From assembly GCF_000020685.1 (NCBI RefSeq), contig NC_012526.1, positions 1,466,001 through 1,530,000 of the forward strand: DNA of 64,000 nucleotides. The letters are read 5' to 3'. Below are positions 36,975-49,334 of the stretch, one piece after another (the first letter of the stretch is position 1; each line of letters opens with the position of its first letter). This DNA is from Deinococcus deserti VCD115 (GTDB taxonomy: Bacteria > Deinococcota > Deinococci > Deinococcales > Deinococcaceae). Made by a program: the position numbers and the translations under genes. The notes under the pieces were generated by a model, which did no database searches, was not told the DNA's origin, and saw nothing but the letters and a program-made list of their open reading frames with translations.

Positions 36975-38387
36975 TCATAGCAGGCGAGCCACCCCCTCTC
37001 TGATCAGATGAGGCTCAAGATGTCCGAAGGCCATAAGCACGGCGTGCGAGCGGACGGTAGTCCCTGCAGGTGACAGTGCGACGCCCCGACCCGCGGCATA
37101 AGCCACTGCCTCAGCAGATGTCATTTTACCCGGCAGACTGACATACACATGGAGTCCGGCACGAGCAGGGGTGGCGTGCCACTCAGGTAACGCCGCGCCA
37201 AGGGCATCGATAAGCACCTCATGCCGGTGACGCAACGTCTGCCGGGCCCGGCGCAGGTGACGCCCGTAGGCGCCAGAAGCAAGGATGTCTCCCAGGGCCA
37301 GCGCGTCAAGTACTCCTGGCACGCGGTCAGTTAGAGGACGCGTGCCTGCCAGCACACGTGTCACAGATTCCGGCGCCACCAGAAAACCACTTCGGGTCAC
37401 CGGTGCCAGACTCTTGCTGAAGCTGCCCAGCAGGAGCACCCGGTGCGGTGCAAGCCCCTGCATCACGGCAGGCGGGCGGCCTGTGTGGTGCAGATCAGCA
37501 GCGTAGTCGTCTTCCAGAATAAATGCACCGCTGTGCTCAGCCCAGTCGATCAGCGCCCGCTGGCGGGCAAACGGAAGGGTCACGGTGGTGGGGTACTGGC
37601 ACCCGGGGGTGATGTAGAGCAGCGTGGCCCGTTCAGGCAACGCGGCGGGATCCAGCCCCAGGGGGTCCACCGGCACATCCACGACCTGGGCGCCCGTTGC
37701 CGCCAGAGCTGCCCAGGCACCGGGATAGGTCGGCGCCTCGATAGCGGCAGTCCGGCCCGGCTCCAGGAACACCCGGGCCAGGGCGTCCAGGGCTGACTGG
37801 GTACCTCCAGTCAGCATGACCATGCCGGGGGTCACCCGCGCACCCCGCTCGGCATTCAGATAGGCCGCCAGCGCACGGCGCGTTTCCAGTGGGCCCAGGG
37901 GATCGCGCAACACGTGTGATTCGGCGCTGCTGCGCCCGGCACGACGGGCCAGCGCCTGCATCCAGGCAGCTTCCGGATACAGCTCGGGGACCGGTTGACC
38001 CACCCGGAAGTCCACCGCGAAGTCGCCTCCCACGTCCTGCTCCTGACCCGCCAGGGCCCGTGCGGCCCAGGCACTCAGGGGCAGTGGAGCACTGTGTGGT
38101 TCCGGACCAGCAGACTGCAAGGGTGCGCTTACCCGCGTTCCGCTGCGCCCCTGGGCCGTGACGTAACCTTCCGTCTGCAGCTGTTCCAGGGCGTCCACCA
38201 GGGTGTTGCGTGACACGCCAAGCTGCGCTGCCAACACGCGGTGGCCAGGCAGACGGCTGCCTTCCGGCCAGTAGCCCTGGGTGACCGCCAGACGAAGCGT
38301 GCGGGCGACCCGGGCGTGCAGGGTCTCCCCCAGTTGTTCAGGCAACAGGTCGGGAACGCTCAGCGTTCGAACTCGCGCTCCAGCCAT
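36975..38387 (-). CDS. MocR/PdxR-type transcriptional regulator (GntR HTH + aminotransferase domain)
   Basis: A 470-residue fusion. Residues 20-85 form a GntR winged helix ([48 protein letters not shown]). The rest is a fold-type I aminotransferase domain with the PLP lysine in [19 protein letters not shown], Asp in [13 protein letters not shown] and YPTTVTLP for substrate contact. MocR members such as PdxR and GabR use PLP as effector. No pdxST or gab genes are adjacent, so the target is unknown. The start overlaps the upstream 109-aa gene by 28 bp, so the two are cotranscribed. Confidence 0.92.
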   Translation of the reverse strand: MAGARVRTLSVPDLLPEQLGETLHARVARTLRLAVTQGYWPEGSRLPGHRVLAAQLGVSRNTLVDALEQLQTEGYVTAQGRSGTRVSAPLQSAGPEPHSAPLPLSAWAARALAGQEQDVGGDFAVDFRVGQPVPELYPEAAWMQALARRAGRSSAESHVLRDPLGPLETRRALAAYLNAERGARVTPGMVMLTGGTQSALDALARVFLEPGRTAAIEAPTYPGAWAALAATGAQVVDVPVDPLGLDPAALPERATLLYITPGCQYPTTVTLPFARQRALIDWAEHSGAFILEDDYAADLHHTGRPPAVMQGLAPHRVLLLGSFSKSLAPVTRSGFLVAPESVTRVLAGTRPLTDRVPGVLDALALGDILASGAYGRHLRRARQTLRHRHEVLIDALGAALPEWHATPARAGLHVYVSLPGKMTSAEAVAYAAGRGVALSPAGTTVRSHAVLMAFGHLEPHLIREGVARLL

Positions 38388-38671
38388 GCCGGGTTCCCAC
38401 CCTCCTGTCTGAGAGCCTCGCCAGCCAGCCGCAGGTACAGGTCACGCGCTTCCTGAGCCTGCCCGGGCGACAGGCTGTACAAGGCGGGGTCAGAAAGCAG
38501 TTGGCGGATCAGTGGAAACACCGGCACATCTGCATGCAGCTGTCCATTGATGGTCACGTCGGCTGTCCATCTCAGGAGGTAGTCGAGTGCATAGGGGCCC
38601 GGCTCAAGCACACAGCCTCCGGGATAGGGAATGCGACTTGGACCGCGGAAGGTTACTGCAGGAGTCGACAT
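38360..38671 (-). CDS. Small protein of unknown function upstream of MocR gene
   Basis: A 103-residue protein starting [19 protein letters not shown]. It contains [18 protein letters not shown] (beta) and a helical end ([35 protein letters not shown]). No family recognised. Its 3' end overlaps the MocR start by 28 bp, which suggests coupled translation. The start at 38671 is used instead of 38689 because the extra MRHAVD lacks any signal; neither has a clear ribosome-binding site. Confidence 0.65.
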   Translation of the reverse strand: MSTPAVTFRGPSRIPYPGGCVLEPGPYALDYLLRWTADVTINGQLHADVPVFPLIRQLLSDPALYSLSPGQAQEARDLYLRLAGEALRQEGGNPAWLEREFER

Positions 38672-38746
38672 ATCAACAGCATGGCGCACCGACGCGCAAA
38701 GGCAATGAGGAGCCGAGCAGCAGCACGCTTGACTCGGTGATAAGAA

Positions 38747-38773
38747 GGGCGGATTCCGCCATAGAATCCGCCC
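38747..38773 (-). terminator. Terminator of the leu operon
   Basis: A 10-bp stem GGGCGGATTC (38747-38756) with GAATCCGCCC (38764-38773) lies 15 bp past the leuB stop and is followed on the minus strand by CTTCTTATC. Confidence 0.8.
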
Positions 38774-38788
38774 ACTACCGTCAGCAGT

Positions 38789-39844
38789 TCAGCCTACTGC
38801 AGGTGTGCCCATGGCCTCCAGCACGGCCCGCGTAAAGGTGCGGGTATCGGCTCGGCCACCCAGGTCACGGGTCGGATGCTCGCGCAGGGCCAGAGCTACC
38901 GCCCGGTCCACGACGTTCGCGGCGTCGCTGCGCTGCAGGCTGTGCCGCAGCATCATGCCCACACTCATAATGGCCGCTGCCGGATTGGCGATGCCCTGGC
39001 CAGCGATGTCAGGAGCACTGCCGTGAATCGGCTCGAACAGCCCTGGTCCATCACCCAGCGAAGCACTGGGCATCAGGCCGAGGCTGCCGGGAATGACAGC
39101 TGCAAGGTCCGACAGGATGTCTCCGAACAGGTTTTCCGTGACGATCACATCGTAGCGGGCCGGATCAGAAACAATCAGCATGGCCACGCTGTCCACGTAT
39201 TCATGGTTCAGGTGAATGCTGCGGTACTCGCGGTCACGCAGGGCCTGGACGTCACGGCGCCACAGCTCCGAAACTTCCAGCACGTTGGCCTTATCCACGC
39301 TGGTGACCCGTCCCTTGCGCTGCTCAGCTGCCCAGAAGGCCACCTTGGCCACGCGCTCTACCTCGGCGGTGGTGTAGCGCATGGTGTTGTAGGCAGTGTC
39401 GCCTTCAATCTTGCGGTCTCCGTCGAAGTAAATGCCTCCCAGGAGTTCCCGCACGATCAGAATGTCCACGCCACGGGCCAGCTCAGGCTTGAGCGGGCTC
39501 AGGTGCTCCAGTCCCGGCTGAACCCGGACTGGGCGCAGGTTGGCATAACAGCCCAGCGCCTTACGCAGGGCCAGCAAACCGGACTCGGGGCGCAGATGAC
39601 GGGGCAGGTTGTTCCAGGGGCTGGTGTGTGCCCCGCCTACAGTGCCCAGCAGCACAGCGTCTGCGTCCTGCAAGGCGTCGCGGGTCCGCTGCGGTAACGG
39701 ATCGCCGTATGCGTCGTAGGCGCCGCCGCCAATGGCGTGCTCCTCAATAGTGATATCTGGAGCCACCTCACGCAGGACTTCTACTGCCGCGCTGGTCACT
39801 TCAGGGCCAATTCCGTCTCCGGGCAAGGTCACGATCTTAGGCAT
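38789..39844 (-). CDS. leuB: 3-isopropylmalate dehydrogenase
   Basis: LeuB oxidatively decarboxylates 3-isopropylmalate with NAD in leucine synthesis. The 351 residues begin [24 protein letters not shown] and show the substrate loop [37 protein letters not shown], the catalytic Lys in [17 protein letters not shown], the metal-binding [28 protein letters not shown] and the NAD motif [19 protein letters not shown]. The second ATG of ATGCCCATG (39844) is chosen because AGGAG lies 7 bases before it; it overlaps the leuD stop. Neighbours leuC and leuD confirm the pathway over the related homoisocitrate dehydrogenase. Confidence 0.96.
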   Translation of the reverse strand: MPKIVTLPGDGIGPEVTSAAVEVLREVAPDITIEEHAIGGGAYDAYGDPLPQRTRDALQDADAVLLGTVGGAHTSPWNNLPRHLRPESGLLALRKALGCYANLRPVRVQPGLEHLSPLKPELARGVDILIVRELLGGIYFDGDRKIEGDTAYNTMRYTTAEVERVAKVAFWAAEQRKGRVTSVDKANVLEVSELWRRDVQALRDREYRSIHLNHEYVDSVAMLIVSDPARYDVIVTENLFGDILSDLAAVIPGSLGLMPSASLGDGPGLFEPIHGSAPDIAGQGIANPAAAIMSVGMMLRHSLQRSDAANVVDRAVALALREHPTRDLGGRADTRTFTRAVLEAMGTPAVG

Positions 39845-40382
39845 GGGCATTCTCCTTTCCGGGGTGGGGTTGAGCCGAGGAGGAGTCATCGGCCTCCGCA
39901 GGAACCTGGGCGCGCATGTACTCCAGCCAGCCACCGGCTTTCTGCACGTCCAGGGCAAACTGTGGCACCGGAACGAAGGTCAGGGTCTGCCCGGTGCGCA
40001 GGTTGGTAATGGTCCCACCTTTCAGGTCGAGGTTGGCCTCGTCACCGTCCTGAAAGGCCTCCACGATACCGTCGCATTCCAGCGCCAGAAAGCCGTTGTT
40101 GATGGAGTTGCGGTAATAGATTCTTGCGAAGTTCGGGGCGATGACCGCGCCCACACCTGCGCCGCGCAGCGCCCATACGGCGTGCTCCCGGCTGGACCCA
40201 CAACCGAAGTCCGCCCCGGCCACGATGATGTCGCCGGGCTGAACGCGTTTGGCGAAGTCGCGGTCGTAATCCTCCATGGCGTAGGGAGCCAGTTCGGCTT
40301 CTATATCGGTGGTCAGGTGACGCGCAGGAATGATCTCGTCGGTGTTGATGTGGTCGCGGGCAAACACGTGCACTCTGGGCAT
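39837..40382 (-). CDS. leuD: 3-isopropylmalate dehydratase small subunit
   Basis: LeuD pairs with LeuC to isomerise 2- to 3-isopropylmalate. The 181 residues match the short prokaryotic type: [24 protein letters not shown], the conserved [15 protein letters not shown] and [17 protein letters not shown] polar C-terminal tail of about 20 residues ([22 protein letters not shown]) is extra. The homoaconitase small subunit of lysine synthesis is similar, but the operon and the leucine-codon leader upstream argue for leucine. Its stop overlaps the leuB start region. Confidence 0.93.
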   Translation of the reverse strand: MPRVHVFARDHINTDEIIPARHLTTDIEAELAPYAMEDYDRDFAKRVQPGDIIVAGADFGCGSSREHAVWALRGAGVGAVIAPNFARIYYRNSINNGFLALECDGIVEAFQDGDEANLDLKGGTITNLRTGQTLTFVPVPQFALDVQKAGGWLEYMRAQVPAEADDSSSAQPHPGKENAHA

Positions 40383-40399
40383 GGGACTCCTTAAAGATT

Positions 40400-41659
40400 T
40401 CAGTTGGTGGTATTTCCAGCTGCGAAGGGCTGGAGTTCTTCGGGAACTTCCTCGTCGTACAGGTCGCGCCAGTGCGAGCCGTCGAAAGTGACTTCCGATT
40501 CCATAAAAGTCTGGGCCAGCGGGTCTGGATCACTCAGGGCGTCCAGAGGAATATCCAGGCGCACGGCCTGCGGCACCGGCAGCTCAGCGTCCTGGGGAAT
40601 AGCGAGTTCGTGGTCGAACGTGGAGCGCAGCAGCTCACCCGTCCAGGCGGCCCAGGCGTCCTGGTTTCCTGCTCCGGTAGATTCACGCAGGTCGGTGCGC
40701 AGGTGCTCGGCATGCTCCTCGGGAATGACGCCGTCCTCCCATTCCACACGTCCATCGGCGTGCACCGTGACCGAGGCGGTTTCCACATCGAAGAACTGAG
40801 CCAGCTCCGGGTGAAGTGCATCTTCCTGAGCCTCGGCGTCCGGATCACCGTAGGGGTGCCACAGCTCACCGTCGAGCGAGAAGGTCGACTTTTCGATGTT
40901 GGGATGGAACTCGACATTCCCGTGGGTAGCAAAGGCAAGGCTGAGCGGCGAGTGCAGCGGCGCAGGCCGGCGCAGATCCAGCACGAGGCGACGCGCCACC
41001 GGAACCGGGCCTTCCTCGTCCTGCTGGAGCAGATCGTGGTGCGTACTTGCCCACAACTCCGGCGTGTCTCCATGGAATTCGCGCGCCACGCCTTCCAGCG
41101 CTTCGAGCAGGTCATCGGGCGGCTCCGGAGTCACGTCGATCCGCCCCTCGCCCCACTGCTCGATCAGGAACGTGGCCACGAGTTCTCCCTGCAGGTTCAG
41201 GGCCGGGTGCTGCAACAGGTATTCCAGTGCCCGGCGTGGATCGGTATGGGCCGGGAAGCTGTCCCACCGCTGACCATCGAAAGAATGCCGCTGTTCGCGC
41301 AGGCGGATGCTGCCTCCCTCAACCTGGAAGGACATGCCAGCGCCCTCGGTCGCCGTCTTTCCTAGCACCAGATCACCGCTGAAACGCCGCAGAGGCGGCA
41401 CGGGAATACTCTGCACATCCTCGGCAGTCTCCAGAAAGCGGTCTGGCCGACCGGCCATCACATAGGACGTCCGGTACTCACTGTCCCAGGCGGCCCCGTA
41501 AGGCTGTGAGGCCTTCAGGGCACCTTCGATCAGTTCGCGCAGAGCGGCGTCCTCAGGTGCGCGGCTAAAGGTCACTGTACCTTCAGCGTCCATGTGCGCC
41601 TCGAAAGCGTGCACGTCAGGCATCAGGCCCAGTTGTTTGCGGCGTTTGGCTTCACCCAT
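40400..41659 (-). CDS. Unknown protein encoded inside the leu operon, with internal repeats
   Basis: A 419-residue acidic cytoplasmic protein lying 36 bp after leuC and 17 bp before leuD. It starts MGEAKRRKQLGLMPDVHAFEAHM, a basic start seen in several uncharacterised bacterial proteins. The body appears to repeat about three times a unit with a beta segment plus FDGxxW (SFDGQRWDSFPAHTDP, FSLDGELWHPYGDPD, TFDGSHWRDLYDEE) and a Gly-x-Val strand followed by a helix (EGTVTFSRAP, EGRIDVTPEP, DGRVEWEDGV). No catalytic motif or known family seen. The operon position suggests coexpression with leucine synthesis, but its role is unknown. Confidence 0.75.
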   Translation of the reverse strand: MGEAKRRKQLGLMPDVHAFEAHMDAEGTVTFSRAPEDAALRELIEGALKASQPYGAAWDSEYRTSYVMAGRPDRFLETAEDVQSIPVPPLRRFSGDLVLGKTATEGAGMSFQVEGGSIRLREQRHSFDGQRWDSFPAHTDPRRALEYLLQHPALNLQGELVATFLIEQWGEGRIDVTPEPPDDLLEALEGVAREFHGDTPELWASTHHDLLQQDEEGPVPVARRLVLDLRRPAPLHSPLSLAFATHGNVEFHPNIEKSTFSLDGELWHPYGDPDAEAQEDALHPELAQFFDVETASVTVHADGRVEWEDGVIPEEHAEHLRTDLRESTGAGNQDAWAAWTGELLRSTFDHELAIPQDAELPVPQAVRLDIPLDALSDPDPLAQTFMESEVTFDGSHWRDLYDEEVPEELQPFAAGNTTN

Positions 41660-41695
41660 ACGGTCAGTATCCCAGAGTCCGCAACGGTACCGGCC

Positions 41696-42976
<1,281 letters not shown>

Positions 42977-43021
42977 ACTGGTGACCTTCCTTTATTTGGC
43001 GAGCGGGGCGTTCAGGAAAGC

Positions 43022-43049
43022 GCCCCCGAAACCTCTGGGCTTCGGGGGC
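43022..43049 (-). terminator. Attenuator hairpin upstream of leuC
   Basis: On the minus strand a 9-bp perfect stem GCCCCCGAA / TTCGGGGGC with a 10-nt loop lies 24 bp after the leader-peptide stop and 46 bp before the leuC ATG. It is followed by GCGCTTTCCTG, a weak T-tract. The leader codons TGG-GGG-CGT (43084-43079) contain GGGGGC, which can pair with the GCCCCC arm to form a competing structure. Confidence 0.65.
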
Positions 43050-43073
43050 ACGTGCAGAACGCGGGGTCAGCGC

Positions 43074-43139
43074 TCAACGCCCCCAGCGAAGAAGAAGGCC
43101 CGCTTGGGCTTCCTTGTTCTGTATTGGCACGTCGAACAT
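43074..43139 (-). CDS. leuL: Leucine leader peptide (attenuator ORF)
   Basis: A 21-codon frame begins ATG TTC GAC GTG and ends GGC CTT CTT CTT CGC TGG GGG CGT TGA. So three consecutive leucine codons, all CTT, which is rare in this CTG-preferring genome, stand just before the stop. The ATG lies 6 nt after a TACACT -10-like box, so the leader is probably translated from a leaderless 5' end. A terminator-like hairpin and leuC follow. This is the layout of ribosome-mediated attenuation: stalling at CTT when charged tRNA-Leu is low would alter pairing downstream. The ORF in the same frame is open further upstream (to 43523) but that part is antisense to the next gene. Confidence 0.75.
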   Translation of the reverse strand: MFDVPIQNKEAQAGLLLRWGR

Positions 43140-43269
43140 GACGGCAGTGTAGGCGTATGAATTCAGGCCGGAAGCGGGACGTGTAGACGGGTGGTCGTAG
43201 ACCCCTGTTGCCACGGTGGTCATATTCGCTCGCATCGTTAAACATGGGAAATTAGAATGCTGAGGATTT

Positions 43270-46044
43270 ATGAAGAAACTGCCTCTTTCTGCCTCAATGC
43301 TGGGTCTGACCGTTCTTCTTACTGCATGTCCTGGCCCCACGCCGCCCACGGAGATGACCCACTCGCTCACTGTTACGCTCTCGGGCGCTGCCAGTGCCCC
43401 CGTCAAAGTTATCAATACTTCGACTGGTGCCACAGTCTTCAACGACACGCTCGCGGGCAGCAAGACTTTCAATGGCCTCAAAGCGGGGAGTGTCCTTAGC
43501 GTCGAAGGGGGAGCAGTCAACAATTACACTACTCCTTCCACGCAAACCGTTACTTTGAATGCGGACAAGACTGTCACACTGGCCTATCAGCAATTGGCCG
43601 GAACCGCGCTCAACGCGTCCATGATGACCGGCCTCATTACGGGCACCGATCTTGCATTGGGCAGCGCCTACATCGGCAGCCCCCGCAGCGTGTTCTTTGG
43701 AAAGATCCAATTAAAAAATAACGCTATGAATTTTGACCTGAGTGCTCTGGTTCCCACTGCTGAGGACCTAAGGGGCAACCTCTATACAGAAGGTTGCACC
43801 GGCGCAAACAGTGAGCCCGCAGCTCGTACGTTGTACAACTCTAGTATTAACGTCTACGGCGTGCAGGGGGATCTTCTGGGCACTGTAGTTGAGAAGGTTA
43901 TTGCCGGGGCGGACGCCACCAAATCAAGCCCGATCATCGTGCGACTTTACTCAGACCGTGCTTTCACCTTCACGGGAAGCTGCACACACAAGCTGGCGGA
44001 TGGCAGTTCTTTCAAGGAATCCGTGGAGATCTCCGTTTCGAAAGGCTGGAACGCATTAGTATCCACTGTGAACGGAAACACGCTGGACCTTCGCAACGCC
44101 AGTGCGGATGACCGCATTCAGATGGCATTCGAAAGCGCGGCTCCAGGTGTTGCGGTATTGCTCGAGTCCGAGACAGTGCAGTTCACGACAGACAGTCCAG
44201 TCACTATCAATGCCGATATCGTCCAAGTTGGTGGTTACACCGGTACTGTTCACCTTTCTACAGATATCCCTGGACTATCCGTAGAACCTGCCACCATTAC
44301 ATTACCCAGCCCGCCAACCTTGCAGGGTCAGGCGGTACCGGATGAGGTCACCTTGGAGCGGCATAGCAGGTCGGGCCTGAAACCTCAGCAGGTCACAACC
44401 AAGCTCACTTTCAAGTACAGCGGCAACGATAACCTGACTTCACCGTTTAACATAATCGTTAAAGATGGGGCAAATAAGCAGGTTGGTAGTGGAGAAGGTA
44501 GGCTTGAAGTCACTCGTCCTGGCTTTACGCTTTACGCGTCCGGTTATAACCTTCTGCTTCCTCGAAGCAACTCCCTAAAATTTCCAGTCACGTTAAATGC
44601 AACACAGAACTTCACAGGCGAGGTCACATTAAGTGCCACAGGACTTCCAGCTGGAGTTACTGTCACCCCCACCACTGTGAAACTTTCTGGCTCTGCCTAC
44701 ACCGAACTCACGCTGACAAGTAATGCTTCTGCAGCGCCTGGCACTTACCCGATTACCCTAACGGCTAATGGGGGGGGCCGGAGCGCATCAACGAAGGTGG
44801 ACTTGGTTATCCCAGAGCCCAGCGTTAACGTCAGCGTGGGTACCTACGCCGCCGACATTTCCCGCGAGGGTGAGGCAAGCATTTCGGTTAACGTTTCCAG
44901 CGTGCACGGGTTTGATGGGACAACCACTTTAACCCTTACAGACCTTCCTGCCGGCGTCACTGCTATGCCTGTTACCGCAAAGGTCACCCCCACGACCAGT
45001 ACCACCGTCAAGATACCGGTCACGGCTGCTGCGAGTGCGAATCTCGGGACATACACTGTCAAGGTAACTACTCCTGATCTCGCAACGAATAGTCACAATG
45101 TGTCGTTCCAGCTGAGCATCATGCCTAAGCGCGTTCTGATTGGAAGCTCTGCCTCCAGCCTGACGCCTTCCGGTAGTGGTGTGTGGCTGGTTACAGGAAG
45201 CACGTACAACCAAAGCACAAACAAGACAGATACCACTGTGAGCCGGTACGTTGCCGGCAAGCTGTCCGCAAGCGCAATCCTGACGGACATGTCTTCGCCA
45301 CGACTGCTGCCAAAAACAGACGGCAGCGTGTTGGCTATAGGTTATTACAGCGGTACTCAAGCTTTCTCCATCAGTTCCGCCGGTAACGCCACCGCCACCA
45401 CACACCCGTTCACCAGTAACGATACAGTCGCTGGTTTTCCGGACGTTAAGGGGCGAATCTGGTTCGTTCAGCGGGCCTACACAGGCATCGGCGGCATGAC
45501 CACCGCTCTGGCCCACTGGGACCCAGCCACCAGCACCGTCGTTCAAGTGGACACGGCGACAAACTATGGATACTCCCAGAGTGGGAAGTTCGTTGTTAGC
45601 CCCGACGGCGCAACCCTACTTTTCGTCCCGTCCTATTCAGGCAGCGCGAACAAAGTCGTCAAGATCAATGCCACCGACAGCACTATGAGTACACTTGATC
45701 TAGGTGCCACCGACAGCTTTGCTATCGACAAGGTAGGTACCATCTGGATGACGGACTACAACCATTTGAAGCGACTCAATGCTGATGGCAGCGTCACGAC
45801 ATTTACCAGCCTTACCCTTGATGGCGGTCAGCAGCTTATCGGTTTCGACAAAGGCACTTCGCACATACTCTGGGCCCGGAACTACAACGGAATTGTCAAA
45901 GTCGACACATCAGCTCTTTCCGCAACCAAGATTAGGCTCACTGGCGATATCTCAGGTGCCGTTACGATGGAGAACGGCGGCCTCAGTGTACTGACTTCAG
46001 AGTACACGGGCCAGAGCAGTAGCTACCTATCTATTTTGGAATAA
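43270..46044 (+). CDS. Large surface lipoprotein with Ig-like repeats and a propeller-like C-terminus
   Basis: This is a 924-residue precursor. Its signal MKKLPLSASMLGLTVLLTAC is a lipobox type (LLTAC). After a PEGA-like short domain (VKVINTSTGATVFNDTLAGSKTF) and a unique region with a Cys pair come about three Ig/NEW3-like beta-sandwich repeats sharing GxVTLSxTGLPAGVTVTPxTV and GTYxxTLTxxG. The last 300 residues resemble a beta-propeller (GSVLAIGYYSGTQAF, GRIWFVQRAYTG, GTIWMTDYNHLKRLNADGSVTTFT) like streptogramin lyase or NHL repeats. Its base composition is lower in GC and codon use less biased than in its neighbours, suggesting fast evolution or transfer. Ligand unknown. Start supported by TGAGGA. 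Confidence 0.85.
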   Translation: MKKLPLSASMLGLTVLLTACPGPTPPTEMTHSLTVTLSGAASAPVKVINTSTGATVFNDTLAGSKTFNGLKAGSVLSVEGGAVNNYTTPSTQTVTLNADKTVTLAYQQLAGTALNASMMTGLITGTDLALGSAYIGSPRSVFFGKIQLKNNAMNFDLSALVPTAEDLRGNLYTEGCTGANSEPAARTLYNSSINVYGVQGDLLGTVVEKVIAGADATKSSPIIVRLYSDRAFTFTGSCTHKLADGSSFKESVEISVSKGWNALVSTVNGNTLDLRNASADDRIQMAFESAAPGVAVLLESETVQFTTDSPVTINADIVQVGGYTGTVHLSTDIPGLSVEPATITLPSPPTLQGQAVPDEVTLERHSRSGLKPQQVTTKLTFKYSGNDNLTSPFNIIVKDGANKQVGSGEGRLEVTRPGFTLYASGYNLLLPRSNSLKFPVTLNATQNFTGEVTLSATGLPAGVTVTPTTVKLSGSAYTELTLTSNASAAPGTYPITLTANGGGRSASTKVDLVIPEPSVNVSVGTYAADISREGEASISVNVSSVHGFDGTTTLTLTDLPAGVTAMPVTAKVTPTTSTTVKIPVTAAASANLGTYTVKVTTPDLATNSHNVSFQLSIMPKRVLIGSSASSLTPSGSGVWLVTGSTYNQSTNKTDTTVSRYVAGKLSASAILTDMSSPRLLPKTDGSVLAIGYYSGTQAFSISSAGNATATTHPFTSNDTVAGFPDVKGRIWFVQRAYTGIGGMTTALAHWDPATSTVVQVDTATNYGYSQSGKFVVSPDGATLLFVPSYSGSANKVVKINATDSTMSTLDLGATDSFAIDKVGTIWMTDYNHLKRLNADGSVTTFTSLTLDGGQQLIGFDKGTSHILWARNYNGIVKVDTSALSATKIRLTGDISGAVTMENGGLSVLTSEYTGQSSSYLSILE

Positions 46045-46058
46045 CACCTCAAAAAATT

Positions 46059-46093
46059 AAGCGCATCGGGGATAAGACATACCCGATGCGCTT
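46059..46093. terminator. Bidirectional terminator
   Basis: A 12-bp perfect stem AAGCGCATCGGG (46059-46070) with CCCGATGCGCTT (46082-46093) sits between two convergent genes. It is preceded by AAAAAATTAA and followed by CTTATATACT, so it works for both strands. Confidence 0.88.
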
Positions 46094-46105
46094 CTTATAT
46101 ACTCG

Positions 46106-46519
46106 TCAATCCATTTTGATATCAAACACTGGGACAGGTGTCTTGTCACCGGCGTCGTCGGCTGAAGGCTGTGAGATGGATTCCTGAACTGCCAATGGTG
46201 ACATCTGTACAGCTGAACCAGCGTCGGTCTGAGGGACTTTCGGCGGCACGATAGGCGTGCTTTCGTCGATGGGTTGATAAGGCTGCCCAGGTTTGACCCA
46301 TTTCGTGCCCAGAATCGCTGGAGGCTGTGGGGCTCCCCCCGGAGCCGATGCCTGAGCCGGAGTCGCTGCAACAGCCGCCTGTTGCGCAGCCCGCAGAATG
46401 GCGTTCACTTCGGTGGTACTGAGCAGACCCTTATGCTCCAGGGTGCTCAGAATTCCTAGCGCCAGTCTCCGTATGTATTCGGCTTCCAAAAGGGGGTCTC
46501 GGTCATGCGGACGGGTCAT
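46106..46519 (-). CDS. Unknown protein with helical N-terminus and Pro-rich tail
   Basis: A 137-residue cytoplasmic protein. The first 50 residues form two helices (PLLEAEYIRRLALGILSTLEHKGLLSTTEVNAILRAAQQAAVAA). The rest is low-complexity and rich in Pro, Gln and Ala, ending PVPVFDIKMD. The start ATG 46519 follows TAGTTT by 6 nt, indicating a leaderless mRNA. The short helical part that recognises EVNAIL-type segments recalls small conserved Deinococcus proteins, but I cannot name a family. Confidence 0.65.
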   Translation of the reverse strand: MTRPHDRDPLLEAEYIRRLALGILSTLEHKGLLSTTEVNAILRAAQQAAVAATPAQASAPGGAPQPPAILGTKWVKPGQPYQPIDESTPIVPPKVPQTDAGSAVQMSPLAVQESISQPSADDAGDKTPVPVFDIKMD

Positions 46520-46773
46520 GCCTTTAAACTAGCGCTCCCGGTCCTGAGAAGGGGAACGGAAAGGACACCTGCCTGTGGCGCAATTGCCCGCTTGGGCGTA
46601 TGCTGCCCCTTCGAGTAACACAGATGAACAGAGTTGGTACAAAGCCGGCAGATCATCAAGGGTGTTATTCTTAAGAAGTCTGAAAAGGTGGCGTGAACAC
46701 TCACCCACACGGTAACGCGTCGGTCAACCCGTATGGGGCGGCGTGACGGGAATGAGACGTTCAGGAGGACTTT

Positions 46774-47132
<359 letters not shown>

Positions 47133-47133
<1 letters not shown>

Positions 47134-47510
47134 TGATCCGCGCGCGGACCTTCACCGATGCCCGGCAGCAATCGCACAACAATGCTGAGCTGAACTGGTG
47201 GATCTTCATGCGTATCAGCGGGTTGATCCTGGTTTTCCTGGTGCTCGGGCACATCTACATGACCTTTATTCAGGTCAGTGAATCCGATGCCACCTTCGAC
47301 GCGGTGGTCGCCAAGCTCAGCAACCCTGCCTGGAAGTTCTACGACTGGATGATTCTGTTTCTGTCCCTGCTGCACGGTGCGAACGGAGCACGGTATTCGA
47401 TTGAGGACTACATCCGTTCGCGGCCCAACCGGGCCTGGGTCAAGAGCATTTTCTACACGGTGATCGCGCTGGTATTTGCCTTTGGCACGATCGGCCTGAT
47501 CTCCATTTGA
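47133..47510 (+). CDS. sdhD: Succinate dehydrogenase membrane anchor subunit
   Basis: The second membrane anchor, 125 residues with three hydrophobic segments (FMRISGLILVFLVLGHIYMTFIQ, WMILFLSLLHGANGARYSIEDYI, SIFYTVIALVFAFGTIGLISI). The WWIFMRISGLILVFLVLGH segment carries Arg-x-Ser-Gly and the histidine expected for heme binding; LLHGANGARYSIEDY matches the second anchor signature. It overlaps sdhC by one base and precedes sdhA by 30 bp, so the four genes form one transcript. Confidence 0.9.
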
Positions 47511-47540
47511 CGCACGGCGTTTTCCCAAAGGACTTTGAAT

Positions 47541-49292
<1,752 letters not shown>

Positions 49293-49334
49293 GAAAGATC
49301 CGTTGTCATCCGGTCTTTCCAGAAAGGACGCTTC

